This document shows, in pieces, positions 24,425-36,020 of a DNA stretch of 64,000 bases. This stretch comes from Doryteuthis pealeii (lineage: Eukaryota > Mollusca > Cephalopoda > Myopsida > Loliginidae), in contig CM042139.1 of assembly GCA_023376005.1 (NCBI GenBank), forward strand, positions 144,050,528-144,114,527. Direction: 5' to 3'. A program made the translations under genes and the position numbers. Within the stretch, counting starts at the first letter, position 1, and each line of letters starts with the position of its first letter. Under the pieces are notes generated by a model, which searched no databases, had not been told where the DNA came from, and was given only the letters and a program-made list of their open reading frames with translations.

Positions 24425-24500
24425 CTAATTTGTAGCTATTTGCAGACACGGGAGGTAATTTCATTTCGTGTCTCCGGGCGTCAAATAGGAAAACTGTGGC
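24425..24500 (+). mobile_element. LTR-like family Z end fragment
   Basis: GCAGACACGGGAGGTAATTT and GGGCGTCAAATAGG match the end of 5740-6468. Confidence 0.45.
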
Positions 24501-25737
24501 AAGTAAAAAATGTTATCCCTACAGAACGCTTCTAAATACAATATACTCAGTTTAAGATTATATAAGATGTTTATATGTAGAGAATTGATAAGACCGAAAA
24601 TATGAATAAAGAATTTTAAAAAGATAAATGAGGTGATTGTGCCTGTTAGGTTAAACATTCATCTACTGATCATTTTTATGGATGGAATCCATAAGACAAT
24701 GGACTTTTTTGGGGGGAAAATGGCCTTCCACCGATTATTGGATAATTGTATTTTAACTGATAATCAAAAGATGTCAATTAGATAGTTTCCAAATTGATTC
24801 TTAAACAAAAATAAAAAGGCCTGACCTCAAGGGTACACTTTTGTCAATTACTTCTTTCTATTGTCCCTTTTCTTTATTCCTTGGATTCTAACTTTTGATA
24901 ACATAATCAAATTATACAGTGACACAATTTTTATAATCATTTTTTGTTGCTGTAACAATTACTGATGGAATGAATATATGATTCAGAAACAAATGTGCTC
25001 ACATTCATTTCTAATCAATAAACCATTGTGAATATATTTAGATATACACAACAACATAACAAAAAAAAATGAAATTAGGTGAAACACCTATTAGAGGAGA
25101 TGAGAAAAACAAAGACTCATTTGCAAAACGTGATTGATTGTGTGAAATTTTCCATAATTGTCCACATAAATGATTGCAATGGATGCACAAAATAGTTTAG
25201 TTTGTTATCTATCAATAGAATATTGTTTCGCAGATGGTGCTAAGATCTTACGGCTGGTATAGTGAGAATTGTCTATAAAAGGGTTTATTCGTTTGATTAA
25301 CTGAATTCTCTTAGCTGGAGTGTTGTAAAGGAAGATTATATATGCGACAGTCTAGCTTGATAGTTCACAGACATGGCGGGCGATTCAATTTGGTCGAAAG
25401 AAAGAAAATACAATAAATATTGTACAGTCGGTGATAAACTATTTGGGACACTTTACGTTTAGATTGTCACTGCTCATAAACAATACCCAAGTTTTAGTAA
25501 TGCCGCTTTAAGACCATTCTTAGTCAGTCATGAGCTTTCGCTTCTTTTCTCTACCTCTCTTACATGAATAAATAATCTGATAATTTATATCGAATAGAAG
25601 ATGTCTTTCATCTTTCAGCGAGACATACTATATCACACCCATCCAGTCATGATAGAATATTTTCTTATATAGAAACCATCATATATCCAGACCAAAAAAG
25701 CAATAAAAATAACAATCGCATTTAATCTATATAAATG
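24501..25737. other. No recognisable feature
   Basis: AT-rich, no supportable gene or repeat. Confidence 0.5.
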
Positions 25738-25990
25738 AAAAGCCCTGTTGGCGAGGCTTAGAATACACCGATTGCATCCCCTGTGAAGGGGAAAGTTCTG
25801 TAAAAGAGGAAGTCTTGGGTATGAAACTAAACTGCATCTGACGATGAGGTTTCAATTCTGAAGATCTAGGGAGTGTGCTATACGACTTCATTGCCATTAC
25901 TCCCATATCAACCCGGAGTGTTAGTACTTGTTAGAGTTCCATCTATGAGTCAAATGGATTTTTTTAGACATCATTCGTATTTGATAACAC
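25738..25990 (+). mobile_element. Repeat X, short form with intact 5' end
   Basis: Starts with GTTGGCGAGGCTTAGAATAC, then GGGTATGAAACTAAACTGC, CAGGCCATTACTCC-like block and CCATCTATGAGTCAAATGG. The 300-bp middle of the long form is absent. Confidence 0.65.
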
Positions 25991-27721
25991 CGTGTTCAAA
26001 AGCAAAAAACAAAACAAAAAAAACATCTTTTTAAGTAACTTATTGGAGAATAAGATAGATAAGATAAATAAATAAAATGATAAAGAATTGAATTAAAATA
26101 AATTGATTTCCCCTGGAGGAACCCCAACAACAATGATGTGACACGCTTCGAGGACTAACGGACATGCCAATTCTCTAAGGGTGATAATTACTCCCTTTCT
26201 AAACAGATTCTAGAACCTAAAACAAATGAGCTCTGCTTATAGTGAAATGATGCAAAAAGGGGTACGCCATTTGTGTAATGAAAACTATAACTGAATCATG
26301 TAAAATAGCAATATAATATTTCATTAAGATTCCTTCACAACAAGTGAAAGGGGAATGATGCTGTTCTTGATAGAGTTTTAACAGTATCAATTTTCTAACA
26401 GGATGACCAAGCTTTTAAGCTAATCATCGTCATCAGGTCGCGCTGATAACACGGATTCCCATGACTCACCACCCATCCCTATCGCTCGTCGGTGCCGGCA
26501 GGTCTTCTATTCAGTATCCACACAGAGCTGATCGATATATGTTTCTACTGGTCGGTCTACACTGGTGTATCCATGAGTAGTTGTCCACAGGCGAACGTAT
26601 CTGTCTATGGCACTCCATGCCTTTCCTATGTGTATATTGAAATCGCTTTTTGTAGTGGAGATATTATTACCTTGAGTATATGAACTGGTTTTCTAATTTG
26701 AGAGATGTACCATCCAGTGTGGAGATATCTTTATATTGTTTAAAGCAGTGGTTCCCAAAATTTCAGGTGGGCCAAGGAAATATTATTTTATATGATTTCA
26801 GAGCATACATTTTATATACAAAATCCAGTCTACTTACCTAGTAGACTTAGGATTTAGCAGAGTGTCTCAGCTATTATCAAAAGTTAGAAACCGCTTTGAA
26901 GTGACTAGAAGAGGAGACCTGCGTCTGTCTTTGACAAGCACGAATCCAAATATTGATAAACTTTCAAAGATGCATCAGGGACAAGGGTCTCATTAAATAA
27001 GTGTATTTGAAACTTTATGATAATTCATATTTTGAAATTGGTTGATTATTTTAAAAAGTGAAGAATTTTTTCTTCAGGTCTTATTTTTTGTTTGTGAAAG
27101 CTTTGTTGTTTTTTGCACATACATGTATATATGAAAATTGCAAAATTAAATATTGATAATAAATAGTTTGAGATAAAGTGTGTGCGTCAGTATCTTGATT
27201 GAATAAATATCTTATGTAAAATGGAAACATTTTTTCTATTATAATAATTTCATGGGCCCCCCAAAAAAATTCTGGTTTCAAAGTGGGCCATGAGCTGAAA
27301 AAGGTTGGGAACCCCTGATTTAAAGCACCGAAAAGAACAAACAAAGTAAAAGAAAAGAAAAGAAAAGCAAAGACAACAAAACCAGTAATTTAGAAGTAGT
27401 TGAAAACAAGGAAGTTTCATTTTATTCTATAAATGTTTTAAAGCTTTACAGATTTAGGAGGATTATGTTACTCGCCTAGACTGATTAATTAATAATTAGA
27501 AAGACAAAAGGAAATAGTAAAAAAGATTAAGCCGAGTAAAATTATAAATCCTCTTAAGCCTGGATATTAATTGTTCTTCAACAACAAATTAGTTATGGGA
27601 TTATACGTCCATTGTAACTGGATGATTTAGAAAATCAGTAAACCATTTCTCACACTATCAAAGTTCTACAAGGAATTTTCAAACGGCGCATTCATAGAAA
27701 ATTATATGGTTTTTCATATAA
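25991..27721. other. No gene; small hairpin at 26401-26440
   Basis: A hairpin-forming segment (GGATGACCAAGC with TCGTCATCAGG) is the only structure seen. The 27480-27610 stretch recurs from 19500-19630. Confidence 0.45.
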
Positions 27722-28278
27722 GTTGGTTAGTTGAATTTTACGGCATGTCAGCCCATGGGTTATTTATTCCGAAGACGTTTTCGTTTTATTCATTTTTTTT
27801 TGGATATTCACATTTTTAAACACATCTTTTAATCTATTTAACTTATAGATGAGATTCTAACAGGTATTACCATTTCGAGTCAAAGTGAACCTGGGAGCAA
27901 TGGCAATGAAGGGATACTCCGGTCTCCCCAGAGCTCCAGAATTGGAACCTCACTACTAGATTCAATTTAATATCATACACATGGCACTAAGACCCTCAGC
28001 CACCGCCTTTTAGCACAAATATCATAAGGGTGAGGATTTGCTATAAAAGCAACATATTCGGCTCAGTTATATAGGTGCTTGGGCTTGATTTGACTAGTCG
28101 ATCGATTGGAGAGGGCCTCTCTGACGTCTTGTCAAGCCTAAGTAAGGGCCAAAGTAAAGTTTTGCATATGAACCGCTTAGCCACCGGGATTCCGTCCTTA
28201 AGCATTACATGTTACCACCCACGACTCCATTAGGGCGTTCTAACCCTTATGCAGAGGTGCAGTCGACAAGGCAGAGTT
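27722..28278 (-). mobile_element. Repeat X, long form
   Basis: Minus-strand copy with GATGAGATTCTAACAGG (reverse), CACCGGGATTCCGTCCTTAA and the tail TTTTACGGCATGTCAGCCC. Confidence 0.75.
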
Positions 28279-28282
28279 TAAT

Positions 28283-28552
28283 TTGGTTTTGTTTATTTGT
28301 TTAACGGCATATCAACTCCTTAGGAATTATTCAATGCCAAAATTTAATTTCTATTTGTCCAGAATAATCTGTTTGTAGACTGTTATAAAATATCAACTAA
28401 AAATCCTTACTATACAATTATAGCCTAAAGTAACTATTCTTAATACAAATAATTTACAGTTACTATTCATCCCATACATGAAACCCTAATGGGTATTACT
28501 ACTCCGGGTCTGAGTGGAGTTGGGAATAAAGACAGTGGCAACGGGTTTTATC
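28283..28552 (-). mobile_element. Second Repeat X piece, tail plus part of body
   Basis: The tail (TTTAACGGCATATCAACTCC) is followed by the long-tail variant words and by GAAACCCTAATGGGTATTAC with CCGGGTCTGAGTGGAG. It abuts the previous copy in the same orientation. Confidence 0.55.
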
Positions 28553-29496
28553 AAATTAAAAAAAAATAGAAAACGACTTTAAGCTGCTCATAAGAATTGA
28601 TTGACTGAATTGATCATTCTCTAGCAGTTGATATGGTTCCAGGAATGGTTCAGTCCATTGGAAAATGGTTGGGTCCAAGCCACAAGTGTGAAGAGTCAAC
28701 CAGAAGTGATGGATTTTATCTAAAACAAATCCCAACAAACAAAAAACCGTACTGGATTAAACAACTAAATACACTTGACAGAAGAATTAACTTAGTTTTG
28801 GCTAAAAGTCAATTTTCTACTCAACCACTCCATTACACTTGCACATAATATGCTTATTATTCCGACCCATTTCACAAGCCATAACGATTAGATTGTCATA
28901 AAACAAACATTTTTAGTCAACTAAACGTCTTTTCTTTTTCACTGGTCCCGTGATCTGGTTTGACCATGGTGTTGTATTACGGTAGAGTAGACATTTAGAA
29001 ATAATTCTGAAATCACATGGCTTTGTCCTTTCATGGACCTTAGGGCTGTTGTCTGATTGGTTAGTTCGGTCTTGGAAGCAGGAGGTAAACTTGGAATTTT
29101 GGTAGTTCTAATTTAGGTGTGCAAGGAGGCATACATGTCTCCACGATGGCTATTTCTTTTGGGAATTTATGGTTAACTTGGGCTGAATAAAGACGTCTGA
29201 AAATATCCAAATATTTGTGTTCGTTACGAAAAGTAACAACGAACACAGATGAGGATGTCCGTAGTGAATAGACCGGAGTAATGGACCCGTACAGAGAAGA
29301 GCCAACATAGAATAGATAGCAGTGATGTTTGGTCAGCAGAGAAGAAACATAAGACTGGAATAGAAGTACAATAGGATAAAATGTTGAAAAGTAGTAAGGG
29401 GCTATAACAATGAGGCGCAACTTTGTAGCGTGTCTTCGGCAGGAATACCCTCTCGAAGCCCATCCTTCTCTAGATCTAAAATCTTATTAAAGTTAA
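28553..29496. other. No recognisable feature
   Basis: Open frames of 60-119 codons on both strands overlap each other and show no known motif; treated as chance. Confidence 0.45.
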
Positions 29497-29640
29497 AAAG
29501 CCCAATCTGGATGGAGAATAGTTGAATTCATACCTTTCCCAGGAGTATTAGCATTATGAGGAATGCAAACGGTATCGTTTAGGATTTGAACTCGGTAACC
29601 CTTACGTCATTTATAGTTTGGAGAAATCCAAAATGAACTC
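29497..29640 (-). mobile_element. SINE-A 5' half
   Basis: GAGAATAGTTGAATTCATAC, CTTTCCCAGGAGTATTAGC and AGGATTTGAACTCGG in reverse orientation. Confidence 0.7.
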
Positions 29641-30019
29641 CTTCAAAATTGGATGCTATATACAGGGTATTTCGAAAGTCTTATCACACCTACATATTGC
29701 TTTAACCCTTTGCCAACCAAATTTACCCAACGGCAAATTTTCCTGATACTTTTTACCTGTATGATGGGATATTTTAAAGTTCACTATCTATTCAGCTTAG
29801 AACTCATTCTATTCAAATAAAGTCCTATCATTATTGTAATCGGAGTCCTTCAACTCAATTGTAATAAACTATCAGTTTTTGTACTTTGCTTGGGTGTGGT
29901 ATGAAAGCCGCTGTGAGCGGCTTAAAGTAGACTAAGAGTTAATTTTCAATATTGTTTGTTTTAATGATATAATATATAAGTTGCGTAATTATTTTAACTC
30001 CTAAAAATCTTTTATTTTT
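29641..30019. other. No recognisable feature
   Basis: No supportable feature. Confidence 0.5.
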
Positions 30020-30130
30020 AGAAGAGTGTCAGTATTATGCGAAATGAAAACAGCCACGTTCAGGATTTGAAGTCGTGTCGCTGTGTTCATTTCCTATGAC
30101 GCATATCCCTTACATTACGAGCACCTCATA
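30020..30130 (-). mobile_element. SINE-A head fragment
   Basis: CAGGATTTGAAGTCGTG, TTCATTTCCTATGACGC and CTTACATTACGAGCACC in reverse orientation. Confidence 0.7.
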
Positions 30131-30172
30131 TATTGATAGATAAAAGATTCATTTTAAACTTTTTAAGCATTT

Positions 30173-30228
30173 GAAACATCTTCACCTGATGATTGCATCG
30201 CATGAAACCAATATGGTCGTGAATGTTC
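30173..30228 (+). ncRNA. Hammerhead ribozyme
   Basis: CTGATGA (30186-30192); stem II TGC/GCA around ATC (30194-30202) with a T-T at its base; GAAA (30204-30207); stem III ACCA/TGGT with loop ATA (30207-30217); cleavage triplet GTC, scission after C30218. Stem I pairs TTCAC (30181-30185) with GTGAA (30219-30223), then AACA with TGTT (30224-30227) past a two-base bulge. All invariant bases are kept; the weak point is the three-pair stem II. It follows a SINE-A head fragment by 40 bases and no second unit is seen nearby. Confidence 0.75.
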
Positions 30229-30292
30229 CTTTGTTACCTAATAAATAGATATGTAAACCTTTATATATTTATTTTCTGTGTGTGTGTATATA

Positions 30293-30378
30293 TGAGTTAG
30301 GAAAGCGTAGACAGAGCCGACGGTGCTTGGTGACTGCAAGTTTCACACCTTTGACTATGTCTCCGATATTCACCACTA
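30293..30378. mobile_element. MITE-M, miniature copy
   Basis: Left end GTTAGGAAAGCGTAGACAG with GGTGCTTGGTGACTGC; right end TTGACTATGTCTCCGATATT is its inverted relative. Confidence 0.5.
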
Positions 30379-30465
30379 TTTATAAATATAACAATATCTA
30401 TATTGATAATATAGTTTGCTAAATATATAAAGAGGGGTCAATATCGGCAATAGAGCATATATATT

Positions 30466-30782
30466 TGTAAGGTAGCGTAGGTAAAGTCAACAGAGGCTTA
30501 GTAACATTCAGTTTCCAGTTGAATATGACGCTAGGGTACACGAGAGGTTATTATCTCCCGTGTCTGCCGGTTGTGTAGTGGGTAGTAATATAAAGATGAA
30601 AGTGGCAAATTCTCTTTCAGCTTCTGGTCTCGAAGAAGGAAACAATGCAGCAGTTGCTCTCCTGTCTAAGTACAGAGTGCTTCGCGGTCTCAACATTTTC
30701 ATGGCACATGAGAACATGATCAATATATAAGTGTCTATACTTTCATCTTTTACCAGCAGCCAACGGCGCTTGGTGACTACTA
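30466..30782. mobile_element. MITE-M pieces around a family Z insert
   Basis: Left-type ends at 30466-30521 (GTAAGGTAGCGTAGG) and 30726-30782 (CCAACGGCGCTTGGTGACTA) flank a 190-base minus-strand family Z segment. Confidence 0.45.
30530..30722 (-). mobile_element. LTR-like family Z fragment
   Basis: In reverse: GAAGCTGAAAGAGAATTTGC, TTTATATTA and GGCAGACACGGGAGATAATA, matching the end of 5740-6468. Confidence 0.5.
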
Positions 30783-31278
30783 AACTACTATCTGCACCTT
30801 AAGACATTCTTTCATACAAATCTCTATATTCTTGTATTCATTCTAACTTTGCTCGCACAATAAAATTGTTCTTGTTTATTCGTTGTGTATTGATTTTGCA
30901 TATATATTCACAAACGGATGTGTCATACTACACACAAGCTTAAGCTACAAAGTGTCCGGGTTTGTCCTATCCCGACTACATAATGCTAGTGGTGAGTTGT
31001 CATTTCTAAATCGAAAAGTATACGAAGAAATCTTCAGTCTTTGAGAACATAAATGGCCGGTACAACTGTGCTGTCTGCGCTGTCCTAACTTCATATATCC
31101 ACAGGTCCTGTTTCTTGTTATTATTATTATCATTTGTTTTTTTTAATGAGAAAGTGTCCGCAAGATTTTGATTTTTTCTCGGTTATGTGATTGCTATCAG
31201 ACGAGACTTGTCTCTTTCATAGAGGTACCAGCTGAAATGAATTTATAATGGCTAAATGACTGGTTTTCTTTCGTTTTC

Positions 31279-31284
<6 letters not shown>
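30783..31284. other. No recognisable feature
   Basis: No supportable feature. Confidence 0.5.

Positions 31285-31341
<57 letters not shown>
31285..31341. repeat. (TA)n microsatellite
   Basis: About 28 TA units. Confidence 0.95.
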
Positions 31342-31346
<5 letters not shown>

Positions 31347-32814
31347 TCATATAAGAGAGACAGAGCTATAGTTAAAAACCCAGTTAAATTATCTGAATTA
31401 CTTTTCTAAATGTCTGCCCAATACATAAGAAATCTGCCCACGAATTGCTGATCATTTAAAAGATATCTTTAAAAAAAAAACCGACTCCTACAAAAAAGAC
31501 GTCATTTAAAAAGCTTAAATCACTTTTTTAAAATTTTTTTATTTTTTTTATACAGAAACTGAGCTTTAAATACCAGAACTATTTAAAGTAAAAGTCTCTC
31601 CTCTATCAGCTGAAAATCTTTATGCACTTTTGTATATTTTTATTGAATCTTTCTCTCTTTCTACAATGAAATTGCTATTTATTATTTGTTATCAAATTAC
31701 CTTCCTTATTTATCACTACTATGCGATTTAAATCGTTAATTACACTGATATTAGATTCAGCAAGAACACAAAAAGTAAGAGATATTCAGACAAAAATACT
31801 TTCTTCTAATATAAAAAGAAGAAATCAACAACCTACATTTTACATTTCTGCAACAGTTGGTTGAAAAAATCTTATTATAATGGAGATTGTCTGTAAGCGA
31901 AATAATATTACTATCCAAGTCTAAATTCTCTTAGTTAGTCTCAATGATTTTACTTTTTATTTAAACCTCAATTATTAATAAAATTGTTTTATATTATTAA
32001 TACTGTTGACCATATCTACATACTAATAACATGCAATTGTATTTATATATACAAAAAAATAGCGGTTTCCAGTGTGACCTGGAAGGCTAATTTGTATATT
32101 GATATAAAACATTTGATTAATAAATATGCGTAGTATTATTGATTTCTAATTGAAATCTTTTAACAATCCTTTAAGAAAAATTAACTAATTTTATTCTTTA
32201 TTTCCTAATTTAACTAAATAGTTAAATTAGGAAAATTTAGCAATAAAAGACGGGAGTGATGGAAGAGTAAGTTTCTATTTTACAATTACACCCCCATCTG
32301 TTTAAAATCTTTTTATTTGCATTCTTATTTAGTTCCATTAGCCTTTCTAATTTAATATAATATTTTATTACATTAAAACTTAAATACTTAAATACGGAGG
32401 GTGCATATATGTGTTAGTAATAATAAAAATGAAGGCTTTCTGTCTCGAGTTTTGTCTGGTTTGAATGATTGTGCCTTCCTATCCATTTGTCTTTTATTAT
32501 AAGACGTGATAAAATGCTTTCTATAATTGAGAATTAATCATGTACATAAGTGACGTTCTGCAATAAAACTAAATTGGTATGAAATGATTCTATATTGGTA
32601 ACTCCAAACTTTTGGTACTAAAACTTCGATTTCATATAGTCGTAACATAGAAACTTATTGAAATGTATCTATAAATATGGTGTCATCTCATTAACTCAAA
32701 ATATTTATTTTCTCTCCAGCAGAATCTATGTGCACCCCTTCAACTGCGGAGTGTTTTATACCCAGCCTGTATTTCTACCAGAGTTTTTTTAATGTTCATT
32801 TTAAATATAGTTGC
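31342..32814. other. No gene; AT-rich
   Basis: Contains the palindrome listed separately and, from 32680, one half of a direct repeat that flanks the next Repeat X copy. Confidence 0.5.
32201..32234. repeat. Perfect palindrome, 16-bp arms
   Basis: TTTCCTAATTTAACTA (32201-32216) is complementary to 32219-32234 with two bases between. Confidence 0.9.
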
Positions 32815-33000
32815 ACTCTGTTGGTTGGGGCTTAGAATATGTCGACTGCATCTTCGGCAGAGGGATGAGACCTCCCACCCTCCAAATAAAAAATGACATG
32901 TGGATGACACTAAACTATATCTGATGGAGAGGCTGTAGTTTTAGTGATCTGAGAAATGTGGAGTATCCCTCATTGTCTTTACTTGCTGGTGATATCACAT
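32815..33000 (+). mobile_element. Repeat X, short form, 5' end intact
   Basis: GTTGGTTGGGGCTTAGAATA, ATGACACTAAACTATATCTG and GAGTATCCCTCATTGTC. Flanked by a diverged direct repeat of about 60 bases (32680-32748 and 32990-33055). Confidence 0.6.
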
Positions 33001-33251
33001 ATTAACTCAAAATATTCATTTTCTCATCAGCAGAATCTGTGCACCCTTCCTACCGTTAAAAGGCAGTAAAAGCCTATTTTCGTAACCCCTTTTTACACAC
33101 TGTCTGTTATGGAACAATATATGTATGTATATATGTATGTGCATGAGTGTGTGCGTAAGTGTGTGTGTGTCCGAGCCATGTGTCTTTCCTTTTATCTATG
33201 TCAGTGTTAGTCTATCAATGAATATACTAATACTAATGGACAAAATGCTAA

Positions 33252-33530
33252 TGGAGGCACGTGTTGTATTGGTTAGATTCGTAGGAAATGATCTCGTCGA
33301 CGCGAGTTAAAATCCTGAACGGGACCGTGTGCATTTCACATCGCACTAATACCCTTGGGAAAGGTATGCATCCAACTACTCTCCCTACAGCTATGGGTAA
33401 ATAGGGAAAACTGCTCTATAACTTGGGCTAGGTAAGCAGTCTAGGAGAAGGAAAACTCTAGAATTCAAACCTGTTAAACTCTGCTCAAGAAATTGATCTT
33501 GTGTCACATCCTGTTCGTGTGGAGGGATTA

Positions 33531-33531
<1 letters not shown>
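33252..33531 (+). mobile_element. SINE-A, near full length
   Basis: GTGTTGTATTGGTTAGATTC, GCGAGTTAAAATCCTG, CTTGGGAAAGGTATGCATCC, CAGCTATGGGTAAATAGGG and the tail leading straight into (TA)n. Confidence 0.8.

Positions 33532-33590
<59 letters not shown>
33532..33590. repeat. (TA)n grown from a SINE-A tail
   Basis: About 28 TA units begin exactly where other SINE-A copies end in TATATA. Confidence 0.9.
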
Positions 33591-33593
<3 letters not shown>

Positions 33594-34431
33594 TGCTAAT
33601 ATTGGAACATGGTGAGTGCAGATGCGACTAAATATCCTCCCTAGCAGCAAACCGTTATCACAAATTGATGAACACTCGAATACTTGTAAAGTATCCAGTA
33701 TCCAATTGGCCTGTTTATCTCCCTAACCACTCCCCAGTGATTTCCTCGTTCCGTTCTCAAATGCCCTCTCTTTATAGTTGCCAACCCGTTTTCAACTTAC
33801 ATTAATATGTTTGGACAATGAAAGTTAAGATAGTGACACGTGTGTCCGACGTCTACTGCAACTACTTTTACACAATAGACACCATTGTTCCTGCTCCAGA
33901 TATTACTACTAATTCCACTGTTACAATAAAATAATTGTTATTGACTGCAGCCTGGATTGAGGATAGCAAGAGATAATTTCGTTTGACAAGGTACTTAAGG
34001 TTTAGAGACTATTTCTTAAGATCTCATTGATTGTCCCGGGAGATTCGTCAGCTGGATGCAGTTCAAAAATTCTTTTGTAACGCACTAATGTACACTATCA
34101 AAAATTCAAGTAAAACGTCGTGAGAATTCTTACTAACCAGAGATTCCATCAATAAAATTAAGAGTGATGGTAAATAGCCTAGTGTAAACTGTGATTTAGA
34201 GTAAAATGTTTTTTTAAATAGCCGATGACTTATATTCATGTCTGGGGATTCGAAGATAAAGATAGAAACGGTGTTAATTATTTAAAAGATAAATAGGAAA
34301 GAGTTTACACCTTTCATTCAATTAATGAAAATCTATCTGCATGAACAAGCAGCCAGCCAACCGAAACTACGAATTAGAAATAAAAGAATTTTGGCTGAGA
34401 CCATTATCAATGCATACAGTGTTACGAAATT
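33591..34431. other. No recognisable feature
   Basis: No supportable feature. Confidence 0.5.
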
Positions 34432-34530
34432 GAGGGCATAATGGTTAGCAAGCTAGTCTCGCAGATGTATTACTACTGAATAGCGATTTCGATCCTCACT
34501 GAATGCCCCATATTTGCATTGAGGGAGCTG
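34432..34530 (+). mobile_element. SINE-C monomer
   Basis: CATAATGGTTAGCAAGCTAG, CTACTGAATAGCGATTTCGA and CCTCACTGAATGCCCCATA match the tandem units at 41446-41850. Confidence 0.65.
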
Positions 34531-34741
34531 CAATCGTGCCCATGGCAGATTATTTTGTTTGTATGAAGTGTCGACCATTAAAGTTAAGATTATTCAATGT
34601 TAGAATCCGTGGCATTAATATCATTATTACTTCCGTGGGAGGTTTTTTTTTGTTGTTTTCTTAATAAGGTGCTCGCCCAAGGCTAAAAGTCCCTCGTTAT
34701 GCTTGATGAAGAAAATTTGAAAAAACAAGTGTTCCGAAAAT

Positions 34742-34815
34742 AGGATGAATTTAATTATCGATGTTTAAACATTTCGGTTTCATTAAACCTTCATCAGGAT
34801 GTATCTTGGGGTGAA
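34742..34815 (-). ncRNA. Hammerhead-like core, left arm
   Basis: Minus strand: CTGATGA (34797-34791), one extra A, stem II GGTTT/AAACC with loop AATG (34789-34776), GAAA (34775-34772), stem III ATGT/ACAT around TTAA (34772-34761), cleavage triplet ATC with C at 34760. Stem I is only three pairs (ATC with GAT) before mismatches. All invariant bases are present, but the extra A and short stem I make activity uncertain. Confidence 0.5.
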
Positions 34816-34924
34816 GAAAATGATGGATGTTTTTATGGATGACAGGAGATGAAAATCTTTTTAGTTGTGTAACTGTATTTGATCAGCGTTATATTTTATT
34901 ATTAACCATCCATCATTTTCTTCA

Positions 34925-34995
34925 CCCCAAGATACATCCTGATGGAGGTTTAATGAAACCGAAATGTTTAAACATCGATAATTAAATTCATCCTA
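34925..34995 (+). ncRNA. Hammerhead-like core, right arm, A9 changed
   Basis: Mirror copy: CTGATGG (34939-34945), stem II 34947-34960, GAAA 34961-34964, stem III 34964-34975, C at 34976. The last base of the heptamer is G instead of the invariant A, so this copy is probably inactive. Confidence 0.4.
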
Positions 34996-35057
34996 TTTTC
35001 GGAACACTTGTTTTTTCAAATTTCCTTTATATTGTCGGATTTATTTTCCATATTTAC

Positions 35058-35061
<4 letters not shown>

Positions 35062-35098
<37 letters not shown>
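35062..35098. repeat. (TA)n microsatellite
   Basis: About 18 TA units preceding the palindrome. Confidence 0.9.
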
Positions 35099-35371
<273 letters not shown>

Positions 35372-36020
35372 CGTGTGTATTTGTAACTTTCGACAATGTC
35401 TGAACTTGTATATTTTTTGTTCACCTAGAAGCTGATTTTTCTTCTGTCGCTCTTCTCACCAATTTTATAGTTATTATATTTTTCTGCGACAATACGCCAA
35501 AATAAAAACGGTTTAAGTAACAGAAATAGAAACAAAATAACCGACGCACTTTATTTCTAAATAGAAGCACTAAGCTTCTTATTCATCCGGATCACAGATC
35601 TTTCTTTTTTTATCAAGACTGAACTTAAATTTCTTAAGTGAAGACGAAATAATCTTTCTTTCTTATTCAAGCAGAGGACTAGGATTCAGAGCTTAAGAGA
35701 ACGGACTAAAAGTTAGTTGATCCTCGATGTTTTTAGCGAACATTTTTAGCTTTGATTTTTCCTCTTGAGAACTGCCTAATGATTTCACATTTAATTAATA
35801 CCAGGGGAGCATCACACTCACTTTGGTAGAAGTTGATATATAATATATAATGTACAATATAATAAAATTGTCAATATATTTGTATGTAACAGTTACTCAG
35901 AAGAAGACGGCACATGGTAGCAAGGTTTTTATTATAGCAACACACTTAAAAGTCTCTATGAGCATAAGAGATTTTCAGTCTAATTCTCAACTGAAAGATA
36001 ATTTTGTGTTCGCACAGAAC
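35372..36020. other. No recognisable feature
   Basis: No supportable feature; an open frame starting at 35850 runs into the minisatellite. Confidence 0.5.

Larger units (their letters stand above)
34713..35023. mobile_element. Inverted repeat, 117-bp arms, hammerhead core in each
   Basis: The left arm 34713-34829 and right arm 34907-35023 are complementary over 117 bases with one mismatch; the spacer is 77 bases. The mismatch falls inside the hammerhead core. No coding sequence. (TA)n begins 39 bases downstream. Confidence 0.9.

Noticed and set aside
26401..26440. Hammerhead-like CTGATGA on the minus strand
   Set aside because: Heptamer present, but no GAAA at the required place after a stem II; only a simple hairpin remains.
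28556..29463. Cluster of 60-119 codon frames on both strands as a gene
   Set aside because: Frames overlap on opposite strands, lack motifs and have no splice or promoter context.
29647..29690. CAGGGTATTTCGAAAGTC as a possible transposon terminus
   Set aside because: No matching inverted end found within the next kilobase.
34045..34070. CTGACGA on the minus strand with a TCCCGGGA palindrome
   Set aside because: Followed by AATC where GAAA is needed; no stem III.
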